Below, one piece after another: positions 18,291 through 27,586 of a stretch of 64,000 nt of DNA (its first letter is position 1; the number at the start of each line of letters is the position of its first letter). The DNA is taken from the NCBI GenBank assembly GCA_021324685.1, contig JAJPIQ010000043.1, forward strand, positions 1-64,000, written 5' to 3'. A program made the translations under genes and the position numbers. The notes under the pieces were generated by a model. It was given only the letters and a program-made list of their open reading frames with translations. It had not been told where the DNA came from and made no database searches. This stretch comes from Bacteroidota bacterium. Lineage in GTDB: Bacteria > Bacteroidota > Ignavibacteria > Palsa-1295.

Positions 18291-20021
18291 TTATCTCTCG
18301 CGGACATCGATCGCTCCGTTCGCACCAAAGAGAAGGGCCCGGTGCGGTGTCAGATAGAGGACGCAGCGCCAGTCATTGCTTCCGGCTATGCTCTGGGACC
18401 ACGTCGTGCCGCCATCGGTCGATTCGACGATAGTTCCGCCGGAGCCGACCGCTGTAATCGTTCCAGCACCGTTAGCCGCGATGCCGATTAGCCCTCCCGC
18501 AATCGTTTTTATCGTCGTCCAGGAGTGGCCGCCATCCGAGGTCGAAAGAAGATATCCGGTCATAGGGGTCCCGGTCAGCGGAGCAGAAGCGACGGCGAAG
18601 CCGGTCGTCGCACTCGTAAAGGTGGTTTTATAGATGACGGAATTCGGCTCGTCAGAAGAACCCGTGTGCCAACTCGTGCCACTGTCCGTCGTCCAATAAA
18701 CGACTCCATCGCGGCCGGTCGCCACGCCGGACCTGTTATTCGTGAAGGAATTAAATCCGATATTATAAATACCGCCGTTCGTGTAAAAGATCGGGTTCCA
18801 TGTCTGCCCGCCATCGTTGGTCTGGCAGATCGAGCCGGAGGGCCCCGCCAAATAGTCGGAAGTTCCGATAAAACCGGTCGTGCCGCTGGTGAAGCACATG
18901 GAACGAATGAGGTCGCTCTGCGGGAGGCTGCTGGCATCGATCGTCTGCCAGGTAAAGCCGCCATCCGCCGTTACGGAAATATCGTGCTGATCGCCGGCGA
19001 CGATCCCATTCTGCGCATCGAAGAATGTGAGGCCGTAGATATTGCCGGTGAGCGATCCGGTGAAGATCGGAGCCGAACCTCGCACGGACCACGTCGCTCC
19101 GGAATCGTTCGTTGCCAAAACGACTCCGTACTCGCCACCGACAAAGCCGATCTTTGAACCGACGAATTGTCCGATCACGAGATTATCGCTTGTGACGGCG
19201 CTGACCGGGGTCCAGCTCGAATCCGTACCGGGCGGCGGCGTTACGACCGTATCGGTGCGCTCGTACCAGCCGCTTTCGTGGAAGCGCGACCCAACATCGA
19301 CAGGATCGATAGCTTTGTTGAGAATTAAAACATCGCTGAGGTCGCAATCATGTCCTTCGATCGTGACAGGGCCGTCATTATTAAGTTCCGGCGTCATGGT
19401 CGGCTCGGGCTGATATTGATCGAGTGCTGAATCGATATACAGATAGACCCCTTGATGAGCGACAACGACAGCGGTGATGAGATGCCATGAATTGGCGGGT
19501 ATGGAACGTCCACCTCGCATCTCAAAATGACCGCGGGTATCGTCTGTGGCTTGAAAATCGGCAACGCTAAGCGTATTGCCTGATGAGTCGGAAGTTTGAG
19601 TAATTCCCAGACGGTAGCCGATTCGGCTCTTGTCTACAGGTTGTTTGCGAACGATGTCAAAATCCCATGCTTGTTCAATATCCACCCATGCCGAAATCGT
19701 GTAAGAATCGTTACCCGTAAAATTCAGTCCTGAAGTATTGGAAACGACCAAACCGGAAATATCCGATAGCGTATCTGGAAAATGCAGCGCGTGACCGGCT
19801 GTCCCAAAACGATTTTTTGCATATCCATACCCAGGGCCGAAGTTAAGCGAACCGTCATGCCCATTCCCACTGACGTCTTTGAGGTTCCCATCGAAGGTCC
19901 AATAGGCGACCGTATCCGAAACGGCGGGCGTCGGATTCGGCGGCCCGGTGAGATGATCCCGGCAGCTTGCGAGTCCGAGCAAAGCCGCGGCGGAGAAGAA
20001 AAGAGCAATGTATCGTTTCAT
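18291..20021 (-). CDS. LamG-like plus YCF48-like repeat lipoprotein, paralogue of 17154..18179
   Basis: Signal peptide MKRYIALFFSAAALLGLASCRD; LamG-like VAYWTFDGNLKDVSGNGHDGSL; YCF48-like TADGGFTWQ repeats closely matching the neighbour. Confidence 0.75.
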   Translation of the reverse strand: MKRYIALFFSAAALLGLASCRDHLTGPPNPTPAVSDTVAYWTFDGNLKDVSGNGHDGSLNFGPGYGYAKNRFGTAGHALHFPDTLSDISGLVVSNTSGLNFTGNDSYTISAWVDIEQAWDFDIVRKQPVDKSRIGYRLGITQTSDSSGNTLSVADFQATDDTRGHFEMRGGRSIPANSWHLITAVVVAHQGVYLYIDSALDQYQPEPTMTPELNNDGPVTIEGHDCDLSDVLILNKAIDPVDVGSRFHESGWYERTDTVVTPPPGTDSSWTPVSAVTSDNLVIGQFVGSKIGFVGGEYGVVLATNDSGATWSVRGSAPIFTGSLTGNIYGLTFFDAQNGIVAGDQHDISVTADGGFTWQTIDASSLPQSDLIRSMCFTSGTTGFIGTSDYLAGPSGSICQTNDGGQTWNPIFYTNGGIYNIGFNSFTNNRSGVATGRDGVVYWTTDSGTSWHTGSSDEPNSVIYKTTFTSATTGFAVASAPLTGTPMTGYLLSTSDGGHSWTTIKTIAGGLIGIAANGAGTITAVGSGGTIVESTDGGTTWSQSIAGSNDWRCVLYLTPHRALLFGANGAIDVRER

Positions 20022-20109
20022 AACGTTTATGTTTGGTAGCATGAAGACGTTCGGCCGAAACGAAGCCTGACACGGGAGACCCATTTTGAGGAAAGAACCG
20101 CGTTTCTTT

Positions 20110-20682
20110 CTACCCGGCAGGGTTATACAGCCTTTGCTGGAGTTCGATCGCTACGTAGTGAAAAATAACGGAATGGACGCTCTCGGAAGTACACATATCG
20201 TCCAACGGGACATGGACGCTGGTCGCGACGATTTGCTTTAATTTTCCACCTGCAAAACCGGTGACCCCGACCGTGTGAAGTCCATTGGCATTGGCCCATT
20301 CGATCGCTCCCACCACGTTCGGGCTGTTGCCGGAGCCCGAAATTGCCACGACGATATCCCCTGGCCGGGCATACGTGCGTAACTGCTGTTCGAAGATCGA
20401 AGCATATCCTTCATCGTTGCCGTAGGCCGTCATGAGAGCGACATTATCGGTAAGGGAAAGCGCCCGGAGCCGTTTTTTTTGCTCCAGAGACTGCAGCGTT
20501 CCCTTCGCCAGGTCGTTGGCAAAATGCGATGCATTGGCGGCACTGCCGCCATTGCCAATGACGAAAACAGTTCGGTCATTTTCATAGGCATCGATTAAAA
20601 TTTCGAGCAGACGCGAAATTTCCGCATGATCGAGGCTGGCCAGGGACTGATTAAAATACGATGTATATTCTTCGAAATTCAC
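20110..20682 (-). CDS. gmhA: Phosphoheptose isomerase (SIS domain)
   Basis: 190 aa; VFVIGNGGSAANASHFANDLAKG, GDIVVAISGSGNSPNVVGAIEWA. Confidence 0.88.
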   Translation of the reverse strand: MNFEEYTSYFNQSLASLDHAEISRLLEILIDAYENDRTVFVIGNGGSAANASHFANDLAKGTLQSLEQKKRLRALSLTDNVALMTAYGNDEGYASIFEQQLRTYARPGDIVVAISGSGNSPNVVGAIEWANANGLHTVGVTGFAGGKLKQIVATSVHVPLDDMCTSESVHSVIFHYVAIELQQRLYNPAG

Positions 20683-20867
20683 GGCAAATAGGCAGGGTTC
20701 TTTAGAAATGGGTCGGAAGACGGCTAACTACGATGAATACGCTTTCAGTTCGCGCTGGTTAGCAGCTATTCATGTTAATTTTTGCAATTTTGGCCTTTCG
20801 TTTGAGAGAGGTTTTAGGTAGAGGCAAGAAGAATTTATTAATCCTCTGGTCATAATATGGAAATGAT

Positions 20868-21050
20868 ATGAAACGATCTACTACCTCGAACGACGCGGAA
20901 TCGATGAACCGCGTCGACCGTATACTTAAGCTTCAAAATGCAGCGACTCATCTGGAAATCCTTATGAAACGGGTTTCCGATATCGAAGAAGCCGAACAAA
21001 AACAGGAAGAAGAAAAACGTCCGGGTCGAAAACTCAGCCATAACGGGTGA
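20868..21050 (+). CDS. Small hypothetical coiled-coil-like protein
   Basis: 60 aa, charged (DIEEAEQKQEEEKRPGRK), intergenic and not antisense to a recognised CDS. Confidence 0.4.
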   Translation: MKRSTTSNDAESMNRVDRILKLQNAATHLEILMKRVSDIEEAEQKQEEEKRPGRKLSHNG

Positions 21051-21072
21051 TCGGTCATCACGGATCTTTTGG

Positions 21073-21711
21073 TCACGTTCCCGACAGTGTTTTAAGTCGA
21101 TCGTTCAAATGGTCGCGTCCGCCGACAACTTCAATCAGCGGCCCGTGATCGCCGGACCGGACGACACTCACCGATCCGACGGGGCACCCGAGTCGATACC
21201 GAAACCGGCCGACATCGATCCCAAGTAGAGAACAGAGAATAATTCGGATCGTCGCTTTGTGCGAAACGATCAGGACCTTTCCGTCCCCGCATTTCCCCCG
21301 AATTTCTTGGATTACTCCCAGAGCCCGCACGGCAACGTCAATGGCCGTTTCACCGCCCGTCGGCGGATACCATGCCGGATCGGCCGTCCAGCTTAAATGC
21401 TCGTCGTGGTATTCACGCTCCACCTCTTCGACCGTTTTAGATTCCCATTTGCCATAGGCAATTTCCGTTAAACCGTTTGCAAGGATGGGAACGATGTTCT
21501 GCTGTTTCGCGATGAGATCGGCGGTAACCTTTGTGCGCGCGAGCGGACTCGAATATATTTCCGTCCAGCGCGTTCCTTTATAATATTCGGCAAACGCCTG
21601 CGCCATTTCGAGACCTTCGGGCGTCAGCGGCGCGTCCGTTCCGGAACCGCAGAACCGGTTTTGTCGGCTGAACGGGGTCTGACCGTGACGAAGAAAATAA
21701 AGCTCGAGCAT
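21073..21711 (-). CDS. Histidine phosphatase family protein
   Basis: 212 aa; LYFLRHGQTPFS RHG motif and VLIVSHKATIRIILC. Confidence 0.9.
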   Translation of the reverse strand: MLELYFLRHGQTPFSRQNRFCGSGTDAPLTPEGLEMAQAFAEYYKGTRWTEIYSSPLARTKVTADLIAKQQNIVPILANGLTEIAYGKWESKTVEEVEREYHDEHLSWTADPAWYPPTGGETAIDVAVRALGVIQEIRGKCGDGKVLIVSHKATIRIILCSLLGIDVGRFRYRLGCPVGSVSVVRSGDHGPLIEVVGGRDHLNDRLKTLSGT

Positions 21712-22701
21712 TCACCAACGGTAACGGCGCTGGTTGAAAATGATCGTGGCGCCGAAATTATCGAGCATGACGGGCATCTGGCGATATTCCGATAGTGCGT
21801 CACGCACTTTGGCCTGGAACTCCGGCTTGACATAGAGCAATAAGAATCCCCCACCCCCCGCGCCGGCCACTTTTCCGCCGATCGCTCCGGCAGCTCGTGC
21901 ACGAGCATACATTTCGTCGATTTTAGAATTGGTAATACCGGAAGCGAGACGTTTTTTGAAGGCCCAGTTCTCGTCGAGCACTTCGCCGATTTCATCGAAC
22001 CGCCGGCCGCGGATCGCCGCCTCTATTTTCTTTCCGAGACCGTGGATGGCTTGCAAATGGCTCCGGTTCTGTCCGGTTTTGTCCTGCTGTTCTTTAAGGA
22101 TCGAAGCGGCCTGACGCGTAACGTTCGTAAAAAACAGCATGAACCGGCCGCCGAGATCGTGCCGCTCGCGCTCGGTAAGTTCCAGGCGCTCCGTTGTTAC
22201 CCGCTCCGAGCCATGGAAGGTGATCGAACAGAGGCCACCATGCGCGGCGATATATTGGTCCTGTTTCCCGATCGGTTTTTTGAGGACTTCGATCTCGATC
22301 ATGCACGCTTCTTCAGCGAGCTGATCGTGCGTGACCTGGCGGCCACGAAAGGTGTACATCGCGTTCAGGAGGCCGACGGTCAGGCTGCTCGAAGAGCCTA
22401 ATCCGGAACCCTCGGAAGGAATATCGGCAAAGGTCGCAAGCTCAAAACCGTTTCGAAGTCCCGCCACAATTCCGGCTTCCCGCACCAGTTCGTGCTGGAT
22501 CTCGGAAATGTCATCGACGATTTCTTTTCGGGCGGCATAGTTCAAATAGATCTTCGAGTCGAAGCGCTCTTTGATAAGGACGTACATGTACTTATCGATC
22601 GCCGTGGAGACGACAAAGCCGTCGGAATCTTTATAATATGCGCGCAGGTCCGTCCCGCCACCCGCGAGCGAAATCCGTAAGGGAGTTTGGCTGATCAGCA
22701 A
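21712..22701 (-). CDS. GHMP kinase, HddA-like
   Basis: 329 aa; MLISQTPLRISLAGGGTDLRAYY, PSEGSGLGSSSSLTVGLLNA, GGKVAGAGGGGFLLLY. Confidence 0.85.
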   Translation of the reverse strand: MLISQTPLRISLAGGGTDLRAYYKDSDGFVVSTAIDKYMYVLIKERFDSKIYLNYAARKEIVDDISEIQHELVREAGIVAGLRNGFELATFADIPSEGSGLGSSSSLTVGLLNAMYTFRGRQVTHDQLAEEACMIEIEVLKKPIGKQDQYIAAHGGLCSITFHGSERVTTERLELTERERHDLGGRFMLFFTNVTRQAASILKEQQDKTGQNRSHLQAIHGLGKKIEAAIRGRRFDEIGEVLDENWAFKKRLASGITNSKIDEMYARARAAGAIGGKVAGAGGGGFLLLYVKPEFQAKVRDALSEYRQMPVMLDNFGATIIFNQRRYRW

Positions 22702-22726
22702 GTTCTAAAGGCGATAATCGATTTTT

Positions 22727-23161
22727 TTATCCAGGCGCTCGTTCGAGCTCGGCCCGTATTTTTCGCGCGATTTCTACCATTTCGCTTTCCGGAATCTCGC
22801 GAAGGATTTTCGGATCGGGAAGTTCCCCATGCCCATCGTCCTCGAAACGAGGGACCAAATGGACGTGCGCGTGCGGCACACCGATGCCACCCGTATCGGC
22901 GATAATCCAGTCGGTCTCGAACACGTTCTGGAGTGCTTTCGCAATCCGCTGGACCTTCATAAAAAGAAAGCCCAGGTCGGCTTTATCCATATCCCACACC
23001 CATCGATAATGGTGCTTCGGAATAAGCTGGGTATGTCCGGCATTGAGCGGATATTTATCGAGAAATCCCAGAAACTCGGAGTCTTCATAGATGATCTCGT
23101 GCGGATTCTCTCCGCGAACGATATCGCAAAAGACGCAGGGGAGCGGCGAGGAAGCTGGCAT
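22727..23161 (-). CDS. HIT family protein
   Basis: 144 aa; CVFCDIVRGENPHEIIYEDSEFLGFLDKYPLNAGHTQLIPKHHY, VPHAHVHLVPRF. Confidence 0.93.
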   Translation of the reverse strand: MPASSPLPCVFCDIVRGENPHEIIYEDSEFLGFLDKYPLNAGHTQLIPKHHYRWVWDMDKADLGFLFMKVQRIAKALQNVFETDWIIADTGGIGVPHAHVHLVPRFEDDGHGELPDPKILREIPESEMVEIARKIRAELERAPG

Positions 23162-23197
23162 ATTTTGATAACAGCCCGGAACAACAATTCCTTCCTG

Positions 23198-24331
23198 TTA
23201 AAATACGTACCCTGCTCCGAGCGCCCATTCGCGATGTTCGAGCGGCGAATCGGTATTCGTCCATTGATAATCCGCCTTCAGGATGAGCTCGTTCATCGGT
23301 TTGAACGCAACGCCACTAACGAGTGCCCGATGGATCGTGGACACGGTGGGGCCATCGCCCAAAATATCTTCGCTGCTATCCGAGGTATATTCGCGGAACG
23401 CATACTCTTCAAACCGGCTAAAGGCCCACAGTTGGGAACGCATTTTCGTAAAGGAAAACAGGTTGAAGGCCAGTTCGCCGTAGCCTCCGACGACCTGCGC
23501 AGGAACGTCTGGCAAGACCATTCCCGTGTTCACGTACGCTCCTTCCGCACGGAACCGCCAGGCATTCGTCTCATATTGCACATCGAGGTCCCCGAGCTCG
23601 AACAGGTTCGAAAAAATCGTCGTGGGTCCCCGCTCGAGGTATCCCGACGCACCGATTTCCAGGCCTTCCGCCGGGGTGAAGGTCAACTTGCCGGAAAGTG
23701 CGGGCCGCGACACATTGCTGCCGGCCAACGTATCGCTGGTCTCGGCCGCAGCCCACCCTTCCTGTTTTGCGCCATCGAGCGTTTGCATGGTACTGTTTTG
23801 AGTCTGGAGGCCTTCCGAAAGGTAGAGTTGATAGGCCAGGGCTTTCGAAAGATTCCCATAGACTCCGGTCCCGATTTCCGCCCACGTCGTGGGAACGACC
23901 GTTTGGTCGAAGAGCGGACGCAGGACACTAAAGTAGGAATTGGGTTCGTGCGTCTGGTTCATGATACCGATCGGCAGGACGAGAAGTCCGCCGCGCCAGC
24001 CGATGCGTTCGTTCGCGCGATATTCCAAATACGCTTGTTCAATTCCGATCTCTCCGCCGGCGCCGCCCTCGATCTTGACGTGCTCGATCTCGGTCTCGGA
24101 ACGAAACGTCCAGCGCGAATCGAAGGTGTGGTCCAGATAGATCACAAAGCGAGAAATATCGAGGCGCGGCGGATTACCGTTCGAGAAATTTTGGTAATTC
24201 ATCTCGCCATAACCGCCGACATACGTCGACGACTGCGCTCGCGTGCGAGCGGCGAGGAAGGTAAAGAAAACGAAAAGAATGCTATTAAGACTTAGTCTTA
24301 ATAAGTATCGAAAGCGAACAGGATGAAGCAT
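23198..24331 (-). CDS. Outer-membrane porin-like protein
   Basis: 377 aa; signal peptide MLHPVRFRYLLRLSLNSILFVFFTFLAARTRAQS; beta-barrel pattern with terminal WALGAGYVF. Confidence 0.7.
   Translation of the reverse strand: MLHPVRFRYLLRLSLNSILFVFFTFLAARTRAQSSTYVGGYGEMNYQNFSNGNPPRLDISRFVIYLDHTFDSRWTFRSETEIEHVKIEGGAGGEIGIEQAYLEYRANERIGWRGGLLVLPIGIMNQTHEPNSYFSVLRPLFDQTVVPTTWAEIGTGVYGNLSKALAYQLYLSEGLQTQNSTMQTLDGAKQEGWAAAETSDTLAGSNVSRPALSGKLTFTPAEGLEIGASGYLERGPTTIFSNLFELGDLDVQYETNAWRFRAEGAYVNTGMVLPDVPAQVVGGYGELAFNLFSFTKMRSQLWAFSRFEEYAFREYTSDSSEDILGDGPTVSTIHRALVSGVAFKPMNELILKADYQWTNTDSPLEHREWALGAGYVF
24283..24303. promoter_or_regulatory. Candidate Fur-family operator, intragenic in the porin signal-peptide region
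   Basis: TATTAAGACTTAGTCTTAATA: perfect 10-1-10 palindrome identical to 26260..26280. Confidence 0.7.
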
Positions 24332-24374
24332 GGATACGATTATAAATGAAAGTTAGAAAAGGAAGTAGAAAAAA

Positions 24375-25583
24375 TCAGGGTCGCCAGTCGGCGATGAAAA
24401 GGTTCATATTCTGCGAATGAGAACCGTTCCGGCACGAAACGAAGACGAGTTTCGAGCCATCGTGGGTGAACATCGGGAAACCGTTAAAGCCACCGCCGTC
24501 CGTGATCCGATCGATGCCGCTCCCATCTTTATCGACCATAAAAAGATCGAAGTTCTGCCCGTTCGGATCGAGTTCGTTGGACGAAAAAACGATATGCTCT
24601 CCGTCTGGCGCCCATGCGGCCTGACCGCTCATCGCATGGAAATGCGTCACCGGGTGCACGTGGGACCCATCGGAGTCCATCACATAAATTTCAAGTTCCG
24701 TCGGATGAACGGACCCCTGAGCGAGGAGTTTTCGATATTCCGGCAGGTCTTTGGCCTCGATCCGAGCGGCACAAAAGAGAATTTGCTTCCCATCGGGCGA
24801 ATATCGAGCGCCGCCGTGATAGCCGGGTTCGTGCGTGAGTTGCTGAACGTCCGATCCGTCCGTGTTCATCGTAAAGAGTTCCGGATCTCCCGACCGGGTG
24901 CTCGTAAAAACGATACGATCGCCCAGGGGCGAAACGGCCGGTTCGCCGTCATACATCGTATCGTTCGTGAGGCGGCCCCGGAGCGTCCCGCTCGTATCCG
25001 CAACATATAGATCGTATCCTTTAAAGAGCGGCCACCCGTGAGCATAATCGAGCCGTGGACATCCGGGCCCGACCGCCATGGTCGATGAAAAAAGGAGGTG
25101 GGCGCCATCGGGAAGGAAATACGGACTCGAGCATCCCCCTTCCCCATTCGAAATACGCTTCACATAATTCCCTGCGAGCGGCATCATGTAGATCTGGTCG
25201 CAGGACGCAACGTTCGTTCCACGGGCCTCGAACGCAAGGAATTTATCGTCCGCGCTAAGGGCCGCGCCCGTATTCACCCCTTCGGACGTGAGTTGGCGGA
25301 TGTTCTTAAGATGTGTTTCGCCGCGATAGTAGCACGAGTCGGGAAGCAGCACCGCTCCGCGGAACTGTTTCGAGCTGTCGATCGCGGCGTTATCGTGGAT
25401 CGAAAATTGGTATACCGGAGCAATATTCAGGGTCTTGAGCGTGAAAACCGGCTTTGAGGTATCGGCTGGTTTTGCCCTCGACGTATCGGTAACCGGCGAG
25501 GTGCGTTGCGCGAACGACCTCCCCACAAGGGCCGTGAGAAGAAAAAGGATCGAGAGAAGCGAGCGAAAAAGGGTGCGGTTCAT
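24375..25583 (-). CDS. TolB-like PD40/WD40 beta-propeller protein, exported
   Basis: 402 aa; repeated SPLGDRIVFTSTRSGDPELFTMNTDGSD, YSPDGKQILFCAAR, APDGEHIVFSSNE. Confidence 0.82.
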   Translation of the reverse strand: MNRTLFRSLLSILFLLTALVGRSFAQRTSPVTDTSRAKPADTSKPVFTLKTLNIAPVYQFSIHDNAAIDSSKQFRGAVLLPDSCYYRGETHLKNIRQLTSEGVNTGAALSADDKFLAFEARGTNVASCDQIYMMPLAGNYVKRISNGEGGCSSPYFLPDGAHLLFSSTMAVGPGCPRLDYAHGWPLFKGYDLYVADTSGTLRGRLTNDTMYDGEPAVSPLGDRIVFTSTRSGDPELFTMNTDGSDVQQLTHEPGYHGGARYSPDGKQILFCAARIEAKDLPEYRKLLAQGSVHPTELEIYVMDSDGSHVHPVTHFHAMSGQAAWAPDGEHIVFSSNELDPNGQNFDLFMVDKDGSGIDRITDGGGFNGFPMFTHDGSKLVFVSCRNGSHSQNMNLFIADWRP

Positions 25584-25653
25584 AGATAAAACAATGAAAT
25601 GCTTCCAGCGGATGAACGGTCCGCCGAACGAACGACCGTAAACATCAGGCGCA

Positions 25654-26256
25654 TCACGATCCGTGCTGTTCTTTGATCGTTTTTAATGGAAGGACACCGC
25701 TGGAACCCGGGGAACCGGTGACGGCGGAGAGCTGCGGTTGTGCCGAATGAAGAGCGTGCCGCCCATTGGACGAAACCGACGTGCGGCATTCCAGGCATAT
25801 CCCGAAGATCTGGAACGAATGATACATAGGCGAAAAGCCGACCTTTGCACAGGCATCCTCCTGCAATCGTTCCACACGCGAGTTCTCGAACTCGACGATT
25901 TTCCCGCATTTCGTGCAGACCATGTGGTCGTGGTGCGGACGGTCGGTCGTTTTCTCATACTGGGCATGACCCTGTGAGAACCGGTAGCGCGAAACCAGGC
26001 CGCATTCGTGAAGCAAGGCCAGCGTTTTGTAAACCGTCGCGCGCGATACCTTCGAGCCGTTGTTCTTTAAATAGATAAACAAGTTATCGGCATCGAAATG
26101 GTCGTTCCACGCAAGCACGGCATCGAGGACATCGAACCGTTCCGGTGTGATACGGTACTGCCCTTCCTGCAGGAACTTGCGGAAGTGCTCGTGCGGACGG
26201 TTCGAAATCGCCGTCCCCAGCGAAGAGATCCCTTTTTTCTTTACAGCGGATGCCAT
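25654..26256 (-). CDS. Fur-family metalloregulator
   Basis: 200 aa; NGSKVSRATVYKTLALLHECGLVSRYRF, DRPHHDHMVCTKCGKIVEFE, HSFQIFGICLECR. Confidence 0.9.
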   Translation of the reverse strand: MASAVKKKGISSLGTAISNRPHEHFRKFLQEGQYRITPERFDVLDAVLAWNDHFDADNLFIYLKNNGSKVSRATVYKTLALLHECGLVSRYRFSQGHAQYEKTTDRPHHDHMVCTKCGKIVEFENSRVERLQEDACAKVGFSPMYHSFQIFGICLECRTSVSSNGRHALHSAQPQLSAVTGSPGSSGVLPLKTIKEQHGS

Positions 26257-26259
26257 GCT

Positions 26260-26280
26260 TATTAAGACTTAGTCTTAATA
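26260..26280. promoter_or_regulatory. Candidate Fur-family operator, autoregulatory position
   Basis: TATTAAGACTTAGTCTTAATA located 3 bp upstream of the Fur-family start codon. Confidence 0.8.
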
Positions 26281-26314
26281 CAAAGCCGGCTCTTCTTACG
26301 TTCCGAGATCCAAC

Positions 26315-27583
26315 TTACAGGAAATGGGCTTGCCCGTTCGAAACGACACCGAGTACTTTGCCAGTGAATTCTGTGCCCAGAAAGGGGGTATTATGCGATT
26401 TGGAGCGAATATCCGATTCCTCGAACCGCCATTGTTTGGCCGGATCGAACATCGTAAGGTTTGCCGGTTCACCGATGCTGATCGAGGCCGGGCGGAGCCC
26501 CAACAACCGGCGAGGAGCAATGGAACTGCGTTCGATAAACTGGGAAAGCGTAAGTTTTCCCGCTCCGACAAGATGGGTCAGACCGAGCGGAATCGCGGTT
26601 TCAAGACCGATAATTCCCATTGCCGCACTCGCAAGGTCGGTTTCTTTTTCGTGTAGCGCGTGCGGTGCATGGTCCGTTGCGATCGCATCGATCGTTCCAT
26701 CGCGCAGACCCTCGATGATCGCATCGACATCGTCGGAGGTTCGAAGTGGCGGGCACATTTTGGCGTTCGTCCCGAGCTCTTCAACCGCCCGATCGGTCAG
26801 GGTGAAATGGTGTGGAGTCACTTCACAGGAAACGACCAGGCCGCGCGCTTTCGCCTCGCGAACGAGCCGAACACCGCCCCTCGTGCTGACGTGAGCGACG
26901 TGATATCGAACGTTCCCAATGTATTCGGCAAGCAGGATATCGCGCGCGATAATGATATCTTCTGCCACCGCGGGCCAGCCCGGCAGCCCCAGGCGCGTGG
27001 AAACCATTCCCTCGTTCATGACGGCTCCATGGGTCAGGGCATGTTCTTCACAGTGCTGGGTCACCAGGAGATCGTACATCTTCGCATACTCGAAGACGCG
27101 CCGCATCACTTCCGCGCTGCGCACCGCGGCACCGTCGTCAGAGACCATACGAACGCCGGCCTTGGCCAGCGCCGCCATCGGAGAAAGTTCTTCACCGCCG
27201 CGGCCGTTCGTCATCGTCCCGCATATCTCGAGGGCTACCAGATGCCCGGCAGCACGTTCTCGAATGTAGCTTACAACGAACGGGTCGCTGATGGCAGGCT
27301 GCGTGTTCGGCATGCAGCAGACCCCGGTAAAACCTCCGGCCATCGCGGCATCGAGCCCGGACTCGATCGTCTCTTTGTATTCGAACCCCGGTTCGCGGAA
27401 ATGGACGTGCATGTCGAAAAATCCCGGGGCAATCACGGCGCCATTCAAGTCCCGGCGTTCGAATGTCGAGGTAAGTGCTGTGCCGATGCGGGAAATCTTC
27501 CCATCTGAAATTTCGAGATCGGAAATTTCATCGAGCTTGCGGACCGGGTCGATTACGCGTGCGTTTTGGAGAACGAGATTCAT
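26315..27583 (-). CDS. pyrC: Dihydroorotase
   Basis: 422 aa; APGFFDMHVHFREPGFEYKETIESGLDAAMAGGFTGVCCMPNTQP, DAIATDHAPH. Confidence 0.95.
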   Translation of the reverse strand: MNLVLQNARVIDPVRKLDEISDLEISDGKISRIGTALTSTFERRDLNGAVIAPGFFDMHVHFREPGFEYKETIESGLDAAMAGGFTGVCCMPNTQPAISDPFVVSYIRERAAGHLVALEICGTMTNGRGGEELSPMAALAKAGVRMVSDDGAAVRSAEVMRRVFEYAKMYDLLVTQHCEEHALTHGAVMNEGMVSTRLGLPGWPAVAEDIIIARDILLAEYIGNVRYHVAHVSTRGGVRLVREAKARGLVVSCEVTPHHFTLTDRAVEELGTNAKMCPPLRTSDDVDAIIEGLRDGTIDAIATDHAPHALHEKETDLASAAMGIIGLETAIPLGLTHLVGAGKLTLSQFIERSSIAPRRLLGLRPASISIGEPANLTMFDPAKQWRFEESDIRSKSHNTPFLGTEFTGKVLGVVSNGQAHFL

Positions 27584-27586
27584 ATC

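Noticed and set aside
22829-24295. 488-aa plus-strand ORF
   Set aside because: Antisense to the HIT and porin-like genes; HIT motifs support the minus strand.
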